From Psettodes erumei (Eukaryota > Chordata > Actinopteri > Pleuronectiformes > Psettodidae), in contig JAFBJZ010000831.1 in the NCBI GenBank assembly GCA_016785225.1, positions 5,714,001 to 5,778,000 on the forward strand: a stretch of DNA of 64,000 bases, written 5' to 3'. The notes under the pieces were generated by a model. It did no database searches. It was given only the letters and a program-made list of their open reading frames with translations, and was not told where the DNA came from. The translations under genes and the position numbers were made by a program. The first letter of the stretch is position 1. Each line of letters opens with the position of its first letter. This document shows, piece by piece, positions 41,761 through 56,875 of this stretch.

Positions 41761-44700
41761 TGGAGGTCACATCCTTAATGTATAATGAACTTGTGTTGAT
41801 CAAGCCAAGGCATGACGTGAATGCAAATACAGTAGTTTTGATTTTTATCTTTTTTATTTTTTTAAGTTGCACAGTGAATTGTGGAACAGCGCAGTGGATC
41901 ACTCGCTATGCCTTCAAAGGACTTCTGGCTAATTTATGACATGGCTTGGCATGCTCCGGGGAAGATACCAGCCACAGCTGATGCTATCCAACATGTCGCC
42001 CAAAGAACAGAGAGACAAACCCCTTCGACTGGTTCACACAGACAAAAGCATTTACATCTGACGCCGAACCCAAAGTATCTCTCTCATCACATGCAGAGTG
42101 ACTGCGACCACACAGTGTTTTGACCAAAAACGTCAGCCTGGGTGGCTCTTACTTTATTTTCAAATGTTTTGTGTGTGTCAAGTGAGACATTCCCTCAAAG
42201 TGAACAGCCTGTAGAGATGTGAGCGTCAGATAAGCAACTGCATGCACCTAAGAGTTTTTATTCAGGCTCTCTTCCAACCACATTTCTGGGAGGAGGCAAT
42301 GAAAGGGGAGAAAAAAATGTGTTTACGCTCGCACGCTGAAGAAAAGACTCATTAGAAAGAGATCAAAAGAAAGAAGCTAATTCTGCAGCGGCTAACAAAA
42401 TGGACCAGTCACTGAGGAAGTCAAACTCGAGCTCCCCCCAGGCTGCCGGGACGTTTAGGAGAGTCATATCCTCTCATGTATTACAACACCCCACCATGAT
42501 CATAATTACATGAGCCGACTTCAAAAAAAAAATCACAGCACTAATGACTCAATGAAAATCAAGAGGCAGTACAAGAGCAGATACAAGTGACACGTGCTCA
42601 CGCCCAGGTCGCAACAATGACGAAGCAAGAGAGCAGGAGGCAGATCAGTCAAGCCAGAGGGGCGGCGAGGGCGTGGTGGTGCGCTGAGCGACGCCACAGA
42701 AGGTCGCCGCGAGAGCGGAGGGGTCGGACGGCCCTCGCTTCACTGCTCGGGCTGCTTTGTGAGGCCTGGCAGCATCGACAGCCACAAATTCCAAAGTGTG
42801 CAGGTCAAAAACACCGAGAGCGATGCGCCGCAGCGCGAGCCCTCCGCCTGCCCAGCCCCCTCCGGCCGGGCTCAACGCACTTTTCTTTTTTTCCTCTCCA
42901 TCAAATTCAGTACATCTGCAAAGAATCCAGCGGGGGTCCCAATTCCAGTCCTTCCAGAAATATTCATAGATGCTTTACATCTCAGATCACATAACCGACA
43001 ACATCAGCCTGACACCTTTGTGTTTACAACACCGAGGCAACCAAACACAGAGGTAATCATTTGCTTATGAATAATTTATAGCTCGACTGTTCAAGGCAAA
43101 CAATAAAACCTTTGGGTGAGAACAGCATCAATCTGCGGGGCTTCAGTTTTGCAGCATAATGAGCGTGTCAAGTGTGCTACACGCTGTCGGGTGAAAAACT
43201 CAAAAAGTTCCTGGAGTCTGATCCAGTCATCTGCTTGGTGAGCTCCGGGGCGAGCACCTAATTGTACTATAGCGGGGGGTTTTCTGTCCCGCATATGAAT
43301 ACAGGCGGAGATGTTCACGTGCACACACTACAAAGCTAAAACTCCAATTACAGGAGAAATTAGGCACCGCAACTGGAAACGGAGACAATACGTGCAGTGT
43401 ACTCCACAAATCCTCCCCCACCATTTTTCCTGCAGATATCATCTAATAACCCTTTTGGCTAAACACAGTGACGCGACCGTCCTGCTCTAAATCCTACCTT
43501 CAGAAAAGATTCTAATGAGTTTTTAATCTGCATAATCAGTTTTCACTCGGACCGTTCGAGAGAGGAGTTGTTTTGACTTTAAAATCTTTTTTTTTTCGGA
43601 GGATAAAGTTTAAGGTGCTCACACAGAGAAGGGTTTCTATTTTTATGAGTTTCTGCTGGGTGTATCTAATTAACTAGGACAAAAGTCTTAGACCACTTCG
43701 GACACACTTCGGAAACCCTCTGGAGGTTCAGTGGACCAATTGTGAAGAGATGCATGTCTCCCATATGAAATTTATAATCCCAATCTGTGAAGTGATTAGG
43801 AAAAAACAGGTAACTTCACATCCACTCACTCTTCCTCCAGGTGAATGCTCTCGAGAGATGTTGCAAGTCAGGCCTCACGCGCTTTCATTTCACACAGTGG
43901 GGACATAGAGAGATGCACACAGTTCTTTTGCGAGCCTAATGAATGTATCAGCTTCCCGTCTTTCGGTGCAACGAGCCTGTCGGGAGCGGATAATGTAGGT
44001 CACGGTGCTGATCTGACAGATCCAATAACAACGACTCCTTCCACGAGCACGGGGAGCCAATCAACTACAAAACTGATGATGGAGAAGCGGAGCGCATCCA
44101 TCCTGAGATTACGTTTTAGTTGCAGGGATCTACTGTATCGAGTTGCGAAAGATAAGGTATGCCCATCCAACAAATAACACTACTGTCCCTTCCAAACAAA
44201 CGTAACTTCATTTTCTAAGCGAACGACTCCAGATCTTCATCACATTTCCGTTCGTCGCGGTCAGGAGAACATTTTACTGGCTCCAAACCAAAGGCCCTTT
44301 TTTCCTCCCTCTGCCACTTCCTGCATTCCTAAAGGACTGTCAATGGACAACTGTCCATTCAGTGAAGCTGTTCAAGGAGTCGTTCTCAAATGCCCCACTA
44401 CAAAAAGGGCTTGAAGACCAAGCTAATGGTCGAAATGAATATGAATGAGAACAAAGCCCTGAAATTCATTTGGAATTGGCCTGTCCCCGCCACAGAATTG
44501 TCTCCACAGGTGCAACTTTAAAACTGAGAAAGGGACAGAGACTGGGACACTGTTGGCAGGACTTAATCACTAAGATTGACCAAACAACAATCAAGTACTC
44601 TGCAAAGTGACTGGCAGATAAATACTGAAAACGGTGATAATAGTGAAACTTATCAGAATTTGAGGTTTTAAAGTTTCTTGAAATCAAGCGTGTTCTCCCT

Positions 44701-44911
44701 GTTTGTCTAGCTTGTTCGGCCTTGGCAGTGACAGCCCCGCAGAGAGAGAGGGAGAGAGAGAGAGCGATATGTGGTTGTAGTCTAGAACGAGATCTTGATC
44801 CACTACCCAGCCTTCAGCAGTGCTGAGCATGCTCAGTAGGGCTGCCAGAGGGCCAGGCCCCTGCTCTGGCCTACTTCTGATAAAACCAGTAATGTCATGG
44901 AAAGTTTATTC

Positions 44912-44933
44912 GTCTGTGTGTGTGTGTGTGTGT
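44912..44933. repeat. (GT)n microsatellite
   Basis: Uninterrupted GT run. Confidence 0.9.
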
Positions 44934-47567
44934 ATCAGTCTGAATGTGTGACAGAAAAGGAGCGCGCCCTCAATATGTGAGGAAAAATCCAATCTCATCA
45001 ACCGCAGCGGCAAACAAATAACATCACCCCCGGCGATGGCCATTATTGATCCATCTATCGTCCGGAGCTTTGACAGGCAAAGAAACATACTGTTCATACT
45101 GAAGCTGCAGGAAAAGCCACAAGCACAACTGCAGCCGAGGGACAAAAAAAAAAATCGTTCCAGATCGACAGGGAAAATGGAGAGAACGGCTGACAGAGAA
45201 ATGAAAAGCAACACAGGATCTGTTAAGCTCCAGTTCCTGTGGTCCCCAGGCAAAGATAGCTGCTGGCGCGAGCACGGAGACAGGGCAGCGCTGTCTCACG
45301 CAGACGGCGGTCCAACTCATTACAGAGAAGACGAACAGAAGTGGGTCAGCAACGGGAGTGACAGACCAAGACACCTCGGAAGATGGAGGGAGAGAGAAAG
45401 AAGGCGAGGGCGAGGAAGCTCGCGTAAACTTCACAATATTATCCGTCGACGGAATTAGAGGGAAGGAGACGAGTGGAGTAAAAGACGGTTTACACCCAAA
45501 ACACAGCGGCCTGTGATCCCGCAGGATGACACCAAGGCTACCGTACAATTACATGTAAATTTGTTGATTACAATCATAGTTTTTTTTTTTTCTTCTTTAA
45601 CAAGTTGAGTACTCACACACTCATCATGTGCTGTGGATTGTCAACATTTTCAGGCTGCAGGAAGGCAAACAGCAGATGACTAAACAAACACTGCGGAGAG
45701 CACATATTTCAGCTCTCGCCCCCAGTTTCAGTCACGTGAAGTAGACGCACAATGAAAAGCAGCACATGTCGCCTCGCTGGTTCCACCACCTACTTTTTGG
45801 TGACCTATTCGATTGTTAGTTTTGCCATGCGTCTACTCCGTTAGGTAGGCGCGTGGCATGTGTCAGACAGAATAAACAAAACCTTCGTCGGACAAAACCT
45901 TACAGAAGACGGAGGTTCTCAGGTTCAGGCACAGAACCTGAGAGAAATATGCAGGCGCGACAACAGCAAACAGGAAAAGAATCGGACGTCACGCTGAACG
46001 CTGAGGGAACGGATGGGCTACAGCTTCCGATCTAACCAACCCGCCTGCTGTCTCACCGGCAAGCCTAATCCAGGTCGACAGATACAGACACAGAGAGGCA
46101 GCGGTGGCCGTGAGGAACACGCTGACTCAAGACGCGATTGCTCCACACTCGCTGAGAGACGTGTATTAACAAATCTGAAGACGTTACTTATACTGTAGCT
46201 GTATTAGCACGTTCAGGTTGGGGTTCGTACCTCCAGGCTCTTATTCAGTGTGAGCTGTAAAACAAACTTGTGAGCATCGCAGCTGAACAGAATAAAAGTG
46301 AAGGGCCTAAAAGTGTCCCAAACAACGTCCCCGCTGAACTCTCCCACCACCTGATTCGACATTCTGTTGTAGTGCCCTGTTAATCCATATTTGAAACGGG
46401 GTCGATCAATGCCAGTCTAAAACAATGATGGGGAGCGTGCGGGGGGAAGGCACAGCTGACGAAGTGAGGACAGCTTTCAGGGCAGGGCAAGCCAGCTGAG
46501 TTAGTGACTCAATCCCCTGGCAGCCTGGCACGTTTATGCATCTTTCCTCTTGTCACCTCGCCACATACGCCGCATTCAGATCAACAAAGTCCGATTCTGA
46601 CCTCAGAGCATGAAGTGCATCTGTGGGGCTTTGAGTTTGGAAGACGTGGTCTCTGAGAAAAGGGCAAAGTATTTTCCATAATTTGACCTGAGCTACAAAA
46701 ACAGACTCATCAGAGAGAGAAGCCAATTTTTTTAATCTGTTTTACAGGGAGTGTCTCCTCTCAGGTCCCCCCGTTGCTGTTTTCATAGGTGCAGCTGCAT
46801 AAATCAAACCCCCCGAGAAAAAAAGAATAACAAGCTACTTCTGTCGGGGTTTAGCTCCTGCTCCTTTACAGCTCAGCTCACGCCTACAGCCCGGCAGTCA
46901 GGTCCAGCTTAGTCATGACAACCGTGGAAGGATGATATTGTTTCACATCAACAAGCTCCACGAAAAATGTGTTATAAATTTCGCGCGTGGGGAGGGGCAG
47001 CTCCCTCCTGGTCTCAGTCCTCTGACCAACAGCTGCATGTGTCAGGTGTAGAGTTATGAAGGGGTCACAAAGGCAATACGTCAACATCCTGACAAGCACA
47101 TAGATCATAAGAAGGGAGGGGATTACTGGGAAAGACAGTGGAGAAAGACACGGAGAATAAACTGGGTGAACGGTTCAACGTAGCTGACTGGATTTAAAAA
47201 AAGAAAACAATACAAAAACAAATGCTACCCACTTATCCTGTTAGGGGTATAGATTAATCTACCCCAAAAAAAAAAAAAGATTAAACAGAAGCTGTTGCTA
47301 CAGGAGCATGTACTATAAGCCATTCCATAGCAGTGAACACTCTCTACAGTAAAAACCTGATCTACACCCAGTCATCCCTCCTACATCAGGCAGAGACAGG
47401 ACCTTTTATTCTCCAAGTGAAACACGCACTTAAGTGCCACTTACCTGGATCGATGACGCAACAATCACACGAAGCGGAGGCGCGGGGGCAGAGGAAAAGG
47501 GAAAACATAAAAGGATGGTTGTTACTAAGACTGTGCAAAAGTGTTTAAAAAGAACTGTGACCACCCC

Positions 47568-47590
47568 CCCCACACACACACACACACACA
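47568..47590. repeat. (CA)n microsatellite
   Basis: CA run following a C8 stretch. Confidence 0.9.
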
Positions 47591-49740
47591 AAGTCATGAA
47601 TTACTCTGTAATAGAAGTATGTTTCTCAGTGAAATAAAGTTTACTCTAATTATAATTACCATGACATAATGTCTGCAGAGACGCCAGATGTTATGGCTAA
47701 AATCCAACACTGCCCTCCAATGGCAACAACAATTAGTTGCACTTCATCTCTGCAGAACAGTGCAGAATATAGCAAAAGATTTGGCAAACAAGTATACGTC
47801 ACTATAATTACATGGATCCAAGCAAATGTGCTGCTGGAGATTGCTTCAAGACCACTTTTGGAGAAACATTTCGGTCTGCAGAGGGTGTGCAACTGCATCG
47901 CTAAAAAGGAAAACTGTTCCCAGCTCACCAGAACCAGTATCTTTTAAGACTTGAAAAATACTAAAACAATCTGTGATATAAGAATGTTGCAATGCAGACC
48001 TCTGCACTGTTGGAATTTTAAAAGTGGGTTTATATTACAGGCCGCGTCACGCCGCTCTGATGCCCTCTGCTGGATAAAAGCAGCAATTACACCTGGTCCG
48101 CAAGCCCACTGAGCAGGCGGGCTGACATCTGGTCTCAATCAATGCTTCTTTCTCACTCTCAGCTGCACAGTCGGCCGTCCCTGCAGCTGGAAAAGGATGC
48201 AAAGGAAAAAGCACTCTCTGAAGACGAGTAAAGGGAACGCATGCGGGAATAAACAATTAACCCCACATCACAGGAGGCCTGGATGATCTCACCCAATTTA
48301 TGCACCATTCATCAAAGATATCGCTTGAGAAGGAGATCTGGGAGGGGAGCACAGCTGCGATGCACTCTTTAGACTTGTCTAATGGTTAGAAAGAGAAGAC
48401 GCTGTATAGACAGACACATGATCGAAAGCGCTAATTCTCTCCACTACCTTTTTCCTCGCATGCAAACACCCAGTACCAGAGTACTGGTGTACTTTCAGAG
48501 TGCAAACGGTAAACCAGCCGAGTGCAAAAATCCTCCAGTAAATCAAAGTTATTGTTGTTGAAGATAAATTTACAGTGCAGCAAGATATGCAGGCATTGTT
48601 TATCTTTGACGCAATTTACATACATGCAAAAATTCCCATTTATTTCAGAAGGTGCGGTTAAGACGCTATTGTTGCACCAGACATACAAACTACAGACAAA
48701 ACCCAATGTGCAGTTTAAACCAAACTTATGAAAAATGTGAAGTCTGGTTTTTATTTTTTATACAGTGTTACTTTCATGGATTTTGATCTCCCACAGTACA
48801 GAGATTATTTAGATCAAAGAAGAGACAAATGTATAAAACTCAGTCAGACAATGACATAAACCAGACAGAAGAATCGCCTGCATTACTTTTTTTTTTTTAA
48901 CACCAGGCCTCTCCACTGAGTCACCGGTCCGCACCCAGGTCTCCTTTTACTCATCTGGGAACCTAGAGGAGGGGAAGGGGCATTTCCACGTGCCTGAATC
49001 GCCTCCATTTGCCCCAAAGAAAATGAATCAGCTGCTGAACTCCAAAGTCCAGCAGAGCCACTGAACTCCTCACCCGCCCGGTCACGAGAAGTGGCGCAAG
49101 CTTTTCGTGGGCAGCTTCTATTTCTGATCTCGTTCCTGATGACTGGGCAAGTTCAGCACAAAATGCTAGCTGGTAAATCGAGGGGTATGAATTGCCAGTC
49201 TAGTCAGACATAACAATCGCATCGCTGAGTAGAACCTGCAGCCGGCGTCACAGGCCCACTTATCACATAAACGCTCCGCCGACACCACGGAGCGGGACAT
49301 CCGCTTGCTTTGCAACATAACGGGACGCATCATCTTGTGCGTCTCAGATTAAATGCTGTTACGTCTCATTTTGACAGCGTATCACTCAGGAGGAAAACAA
49401 CATTATGTCAGCGGGAGGTAGCAGTCAAATGAACTATATCAGCAGACGACAGAGGGAGCGGAGGGACGCGCTAAAACGCCGCCGCCTGCTCGCCAGGCTT
49501 CAGCTGTGCCTTGATGGTACATTAATATTTCAAATAGGGAGAGGACGCGCTGCCACGTTGTCTGCGCACGATGACGAGCCAGGAGCCCCAAGGGTTCCCC
49601 CGTCTGTCTTAATCTGAAGGTGTCTGCCTCGTCGTTTTGTTTTGGTTTGCTTGGCCTGAGTAGGCCGAGGTTCAGTAGATGACCTGCCAGCGATCTTCTC
49701 TTTTTTTTTGTTTCAATGAAAACATTCCAGTGGAGAAAAA

Positions 49741-49758
49741 TGTGTGTGTGTGTGTGTT
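49741..49758. repeat. (TG)n microsatellite
   Basis: Short TG run following a T9/A5-rich stretch. Confidence 0.85.
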
Positions 49759-51043
49759 GTGAAGTGGCCACAGCTTGTCTTGAATTTACCCGCTCAAAGG
49801 AGCACAATCGTCGTACCTGTGGCTTTGTCCTCTGCCAGTGCTGGTATTATAAGAGTTATTATATCCATGATACATGGATAGTTATCCTCAGTGTAGCTTT
49901 ACATAGGGTGAAGGAAGTAAGTAGAAGGACAAACTGTCTTTCTAAACGGTGTCCATCAATCACAGCATTAGGCTGTCCTTGAGGGGAGCGAGACGGAACA
50001 TGGGTTTGTTCCCAAAAGGCCCTGATTGATTTCCCCCAACTCAAAAAGCCTTTCTGCCTGAGAGGGTGGAAGCTGAGATGCACTCAAAGAATAAAGGAAT
50101 TCAGTTCAGTTTGTAGAAGAGAAAAAAACATTTTACTAGCAAGTGGCAAGACAGAATGCTTCATTTTCATTTTTAAAAAAAAAGCTTTTTCAACTCAGGA
50201 AAGGACGAACGTCGCACCTTGTTAGGTCACATAAGAGGAGCAGAATAAACTCTCTGCGGTGGCGAAGAGAAATTTAATTTGCGAAGGCTACATTCCTCAA
50301 GCGCTTGTAAAATACCCTGTGAAATATTAAATATGCTGGTGCCAAACAATGCTGCACCTATCTCCTCACTGCAAACTCAGAAATGAGCAGGGAAACACGC
50401 GGCTGCGCCATGTTAATATGAACAATCGTTCTGTCAAACGGAGCAGCATTAAAATCATGTTTGAATTCATACAAGCGCCCAGAGCAGCGCCGCTTCATTT
50501 CACATCGCAGTGATGTATGCTGCACCCCGGATACGGGTGGGGACCGCTAACGATTACGTGAGAACCCGCCATGCGGTGACCACGCTGCAGCGGTCCCGCA
50601 TTAGTAAACACCACACTGCCTCTTTCGCAGCAGACCCACTAATTTCAAAGTGCCGTCCGTTGGTGAGGTCACGTCGGGCCACACAGAGTCACTGCGTGCA
50701 GGACTGGAACAAATCTGTGTTTAAAGCTAAATAGCCCTTCAGGCTCCTGCGTTTGTTTGCCTGGAGGCGAGAAACGCCTGTGATCGCCGTAATGCTCGGG
50801 GTTGAGCTTCCAGAGCAGCTGGGCATCAGCAACGCACGCCGACGCTCAAACGCATTTACTGCACTGAGCGCAGCTTTATTTTGTCAGTTTTAAAACTGCG
50901 CGCAGCGTTCCAGTGAGCGTCTTTCCCCGAGGAAAGCGCTCAACGTGAGCCAATTAATAGCTCATTACTGGGACGACTCTGTTAACACTGCTGGAGCATA
51001 ACCAACAGCCGCTTGGCTCAACATGGCGGCCGCTGGACTTTAG

Positions 51044-51270
51044 CTACAGACACGGTCGCGCTTCAGGAGGAACGGTGAGACAGAGTGCAGGAGTTGCAAT
51101 GTCGTAGTTCTCCAGCTGAAATCTGACACAGCGCGGACGGTGCCAGTTCCCTCTGTCCAGGTATGACTCAATGGGTTTCAGGTGTATATTCATGAGGATA
51201 ACACTGACACCCAGGGGCCCAGGTATGGGCGTCTGGCTCCACACGTGGACCTGAGGACCCGCTATTGTCG
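51044..51270 (-). other. Unidentified coding-like stretch
   Basis: On the minus strand an open frame runs 66 codons from ATG (more upstream) to TAG, beginning MWSQTPIPGPLGVSVILMNI and containing YLDRGNWHRPRCVRFQLENY. Codon choice (CTG, GTC, AAC, TAC, CAG) looks coding, and a TCCTCAG acceptor-like site precedes it. I do not recognise a family. It could be a last exon of another gene, a pseudogene fragment or chance. Confidence 0.3.
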
Positions 51271-54200
51271 TGCGTCAGATAAGTCTTTACTGAATGGCTG
51301 GGCCCCATGAAAGAAACTGAGCCTATCAGAGTCACTGTGGGTCAGGGCTGGAACTAGTGACCTTACCACGCTGAGTCAGTCTCAGTAGCTGCTGAATTTC
51401 CGATAGTATTGGTATCTGCCGGTGACGCAAGTATTTCAGCTTTGATCCATTTTATCAAAACGCTGTTACACGGTGTCATGGTTAACTGCGCTCCCTTTTT
51501 TTTGACATCCAATCAAAGAAACAGATATTTTCCAACACAGCTGCTCAGCGTTCTGTATTGATGCTTCGACTGAAGAGGGTTTTGTGCCCAGTCCAGGCCG
51601 TCAGAAGTGCTCTGCCTGCCAGTCAAAGAATGAACAAGGCTTTTACTGGACTCCTGTCATGACTTTTCCCCGCTTCAGAAGTGAATTACCAGAGTGAGGG
51701 ATTCTTTTTATGACCTCACAGCTTCCTGGTGAGAGATCTTTCTCTTGCGTTTGGATTTTTTTTTTGTGAGGGAGTATCAAAGTTAACAGCCGCACCTAAA
51801 TACCGCTGTTATACTCGGCCCAGCCTTTTGCCAACGGAGTAAATAGTAAAAGAATCAATCTGAGTTCTGCATTATGTAAAGATGTGGCTGGGGAACAACC
51901 AATCAGAACAAAAATTACAATAGTTCTTGTCAGCACTGACCTGACTTGGTTTCTAAATAAAAAATCAATAAACACGGTTTTCAAGAACACTGCCGTTTTG
52001 ACTGCAGGTAGAGTAAAGCCAATTTTAAGCCTGGCGGGGAGCCAGCTTCAGCTGTGCTACACTTCTTGGCAAAGAGCAAACTTCTTGTGTACACATTTAC
52101 TCTGTCACGCCGAATGACTAACGAACCTCCCTCCTCCCATGCATAAGCAATGAAAACAAATCCAACAGCTCTGAGGATCTTACAGCCCACTAACGGCTTG
52201 TTTCAAACCACCACAGGAAATTAAAAAAAACTTCCTATAGATTTGAGAAATGTTTTAGACTCTTAAAACAAACTGGAGCAGCGGCAAGGACCTGAGCCCG
52301 CATTTATCCAACATTTCAGAAGTCACGTACGTAAAGCCTGACCAAGGCTAAAAATACCCACAGTTATTTGTGAGGTGGAAGTTTTTCTTTAGAGTAAATG
52401 GCATCGCTGTTACAGAAAACTGAACCAAATGAAATTAAAAACGACGGGGACAGAAAACAATCAATTGCTTATCAAAAAAGTTGCAGATTCATTTGCTGTC
52501 AATGGAAAAATGGATTCATCTTCCAACCACTCTCACCTCTTATCACATCATGCAGTTTTTTTTATGGTTGTTGCTGCTCTCCGCAGCCGGTTCAGTGCAA
52601 TGCCATCATCTGAAGCTGTCAAATTCATATCATGGGTTGTCTCACTTCCACCATGACATTTATACCACTCACAGCATACAACCCGCCCACGCTCCCGATG
52701 GGGACCGTCATCGGTCTGGTGGCAGGCAGCAATAAAGCCGTCACGCAGGGAGGACGTCTTGAAACGGTCTCTGCCAAGTCCCACTCCCTCACGGCAGAAA
52801 CTCAGCAATCCTGACACAAAGTGGAGGGTGTGTTTATCCGAGCCACCAGCAGAGGTCTTACGGTGGAAAAACAGTGGGCTCCTTTTATTCCAGAGCGGAG
52901 GAGGAATGCCTCCACACATCAGTTTGTGAATAGCAGCACAGAGGTGGCGAGGCTGCATTTATCCTTGAGCAACAGGGCCGATATTTAAACCAGACTCTTG
53001 ACTTCCAGAGACATTTGTCCCCGTCGCTGCAGGAGCATACCGCACGGGCCTGACAGCTGATTAGACTGATGGATCGCTATGAGGTGAAAGCATCACTAAA
53101 GTTATGAAGCCCCCGTCGGCTCACGCCACTGCGGCTTCATCTCTCACACTCTCGTCCGCCCCCTAACTGAAACTGAAAAGCCGGCTGCTGATATGCGGCG
53201 CGAAAGCAGGGACGCATGAGGTCTTGAAAGGTGACCTGTGGATGTTTTTTTTTAAACCGGCGGTGGCGAGGTGAAGCGATGACGCTTTGATGAATAGGTC
53301 CCTCATTGTTTGAGTCCTCAGTCCTGTCTCCATGTGCACAAGGACACACACACTAGCGCAGGGCAAAGTGACACACATTTCTGCAAAGAGCGCGCTGACA
53401 GCTGGAAATGATGAGGACAAGCCGATGTAAACAACCCAGGTTTTAAAAAAAGAGTTTAAATCAAAGGGTCTGCAGCTGTTTTATGAAAAGCGATCGCCAC
53501 ATTTGTTAGGGCCTTACAGACACCTACCAAGAGCTTTGGTGAGATATTTTTAATATCTCATATTACCGTATTATATTAACATCCCATGGTTATGTAAGTA
53601 CCCAACTGTGCTATTCTCTCCAGCTATCTGTGAATCACCTGACCTCTAACAGAGGGCCAGAGCTCCGGGAAGCACGCGCTGCCTCCAGGGCACCAATTTA
53701 GATCAAGGGACGAGCATTTAGCTGTTTGTTTTTTCCAGGGTTTGGGTGTGTTTTGTGTGTGTGTTTGCTGGACAAACTGCTCCTGTTCACATGTAATGAG
53801 AGGCAACAAATTTTTGGTGGGTATTTTCTGCCGCTCGGACCGCGGCGTGCCACATTCCTCGGCCGGTAACTCCAGCGATGCCATTAAGGCTTGTGAGAAA
53901 CGCAAATGTACAATATAAATCACAGCAGGTATACATTATTCAACGAGGGACTCGGCATGGAGTTCAAATATTTGTTTGAGGCAGGGGACGGACTGATCCG
54001 AGGACAGAGCGTGGGAGAGGACCTTGACAGCAGAGGAGCCGCTACCGCAGAGTTGAGCAATAAATGCGGTGTATTATCCAATCACTGCCACTGTCCATGA
54101 ATCCCTCCCTGTCCACAGAGAGAGAACCTGACCCCCCCGAAGAGCAACAGGCTATGCACACTACAGATTTTTGTTCAGGTTGTGAATATCCCTGCTCTCT

Positions 54201-56828
54201 GTCTAATGTGACGGGTGTATCTGAAGCAGTCGTGACGACCTGGGTGTTATTTATACCTGTGAAGTGCTCCATCGAGCAGCAGGATTTACAGAGCACTCAA
54301 GCCATGATGGGCCTCGCACTAAAACGAACGCACGCAGACACACGAGAGGCCCGGTAAGTGCTCGTAAAAAGCCGTTTCGCTTCGGGGCTGATGTTTGTGG
54401 GGAAGAGCGCTTCCGACAGTTATGATGCAGCGCGCGGACGTTTTAGACAAACGGCTCCTGTAAACGCCGGCATCAGCGCATCTAATTTCTCCCATGATGC
54501 AAGTGATTAAACTCTTAGAGATTAGATAAGGGCTATCATATGTAAATGCCGGGCAGCCGGCCACTTAATTCCAATATTTGAAAAAAAAAAAATACACTCG
54601 CCGTTTGGCTGTGGTGAGCATGGAAAAGTCAAAGGCTCACATCTAAAGAAAAAAAACTTAGCGGGAAGTCACACAAAGAAAATAATGTCCCGCTGATGGT
54701 GCACATTAGAGCCTGAACAATATCTGCTCGCGGACCCCGCAGGACGTGCGAGGCCTGCGGGGGAAACGGCGCAGCCGACACTGTTGCCAGGAGGGAGGGA
54801 AGGAAGGGAGTAAGCCAAAGCCCCAGGACCGGGAGGGTACGATATTAATCCCTCCACTGCTGCTGCTAAATTGAAAACTTGGCAGCGACCGGTGCATCAG
54901 CGCGGCGCCGCACCCTTTGTTCCACCCCCTGGAAGAGTGCGAAAAAGAGGAAACCCTTTCACGAAGGTGTGATGATCACCGCCAAAACAGGTTTGTTTTC
55001 TCTTTCTGCTTGTTAGCTGTAAGAAAGGAAGAAAAACAACAACAACAAGAAGAAAGGAGGCTGCTGACCGCCTGCTCGGATGTGGATAAAGAAGAAAGTC
55101 GGAGGCTGCATTTGTAACGATTTGTTTCAGCAGACAGAATGCTGTTCCACGGCCCTCTGTGGACATTTTCACACAGCGCTCCAAGAGCTCACAGCTGTAG
55201 CGCATTTCGGCGGAGCGACGGCTTCCAAACGCGCCCTAATCACCGCAGACCATCTGGAAAACAACTGGGCCGTGCACTGTCCGCTGGACTGAGGTAGACA
55301 GACAAGCGTAAACAGAGAGGGGAGGGAAAAAGATAGGGAGAGACGGCGCTGGCCTTGTCAGGGCATGATACGGCAGCTGTAGCATTTCGAGAGATTAAAA
55401 GGTAGGGAGATAACGCGCAGATATTCCGAGCCCCGAACTAAAGGGATCGTATCGGCGAAATGGAAGTTGCTCTCCACCTGCACGTGCCAACGGTCGGGGT
55501 CTGCTCACCGTGAGAACTTGGACCACGCTGACCGGGTCTCTCTCACGCGGGACACTCCCTGCGATGGCTTTAATGGGAGTTCATATGTCAAGCATTGTGA
55601 AGTTCCTCAACTAAACAGGCTGTGTTGGAAGCGGTCCATCAGGCTGGATGGGCATCTTGAGCATCCAACATCAGGAGAGAGCAGAGAACTGCCGGGATAC
55701 CGACGTTGCACTCGTGGCCTGAGATCAAATGCTGCAAAGATCGTTCTCACTCTTGCCTCCACCAGCTTCATATTCCTCTCTGCTTTCCAAGCACGTGGAT
55801 TAAAAAGAATAAACTTAAGTGGGCTGCACAGAAGAGAATGAAGACAGAGAGACTTAAGCGGTTCCCCAATAATACAAATTGCAAAGTCTACCATTTTTGT
55901 CCCGATTTGTTCTCCATAAATTGCATATTATTCTCATATGCCATCCCAATAACGTGCGGAATAATGGTGGACCAAGAGCATGACCCCTGTGAAGGCAGCT
56001 GCCCCCGGATTCAACCTGGCACAGCATCAGCAGAGGGCAGCTCATTGCAGATTACAGCAGGGATTACTCGAATTCAACAGCTCTCTCAGCATTAAATCAA
56101 AGACACCACACAACTAAGAGGCTTTAGGGCCAAAGAATTACCACAGCCACGTCTTCCCCGACTGAAACCATAGGCCGACGTTCAATCAACACATTCTATA
56201 CTGTTGGGGATTACATATTCTTTATTATTGGACAGTGAATCACTGCATAGAGTTTCCATTGAGAACATGTAACCAGATAGAACGCAGCGACAGCACAAGT
56301 TGCAAAGCAAATGATAGTTTGCAAAAAATTGTCATACTGCACTTAGAAAGTCGTCATGTTCTTAGTCATCGTAAGTGGGGGACCAGAGAGACAAAGAGTC
56401 TCCTGATCCTGGTTAAATGCAGCCATGCCTCCAATTTGAAATCCCGGGAAATAAATCCTTCCCATAAGATAAAAAGGGAAACACAGCGTTTGCTCACAAC
56501 AAAATGCATCACAAAACCCAGAGACGGGCGGTCAAGAACACTCTGAACAAAAGCACACACAAAAGAGCACAAAAGCGGAGGCTAACTTGGTCTGACGGGG
56601 ATTTGCACTGAGAAGCTGTCTTAATCGGCACCTGGGGCAGTCCCCAACATCAGAGGATTTCTTTTTTTTGTTTGTTTGGTTGGTTTTTTTCTTACACATA
56701 TGTTCACACACATATACTCAGAGCATCCAAACACCAAAACACGCGCACACTCTTTTCTTCAAGTGCTAGCCAGATGGCGGGGACCCCATGGAGATGCGTG
56801 AGAGCCTTTCAAAGCCTGCCCGGTCGAC

Positions 56829-56875
56829 GCTCTGTCTCTCTGTCTGTCTCTCTGTCTCTCTCTGTCTGTCTCCCA
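56829..56875. repeat. (CTGT/CT)n microsatellite
   Basis: Mixed TCTG and TC units, plus strand. Confidence 0.9.

Noticed and set aside
45024..45548. 174-codon minus-strand open frame
   Set aside because: Ser/Pro/Phe-rich antisense of purine-rich sequence, no domain, overlapped by a plus-strand frame of similar length.
52548..52958. 136-codon minus-strand open frame
   Set aside because: No recognisable domain and no splice partner; composition unremarkable.
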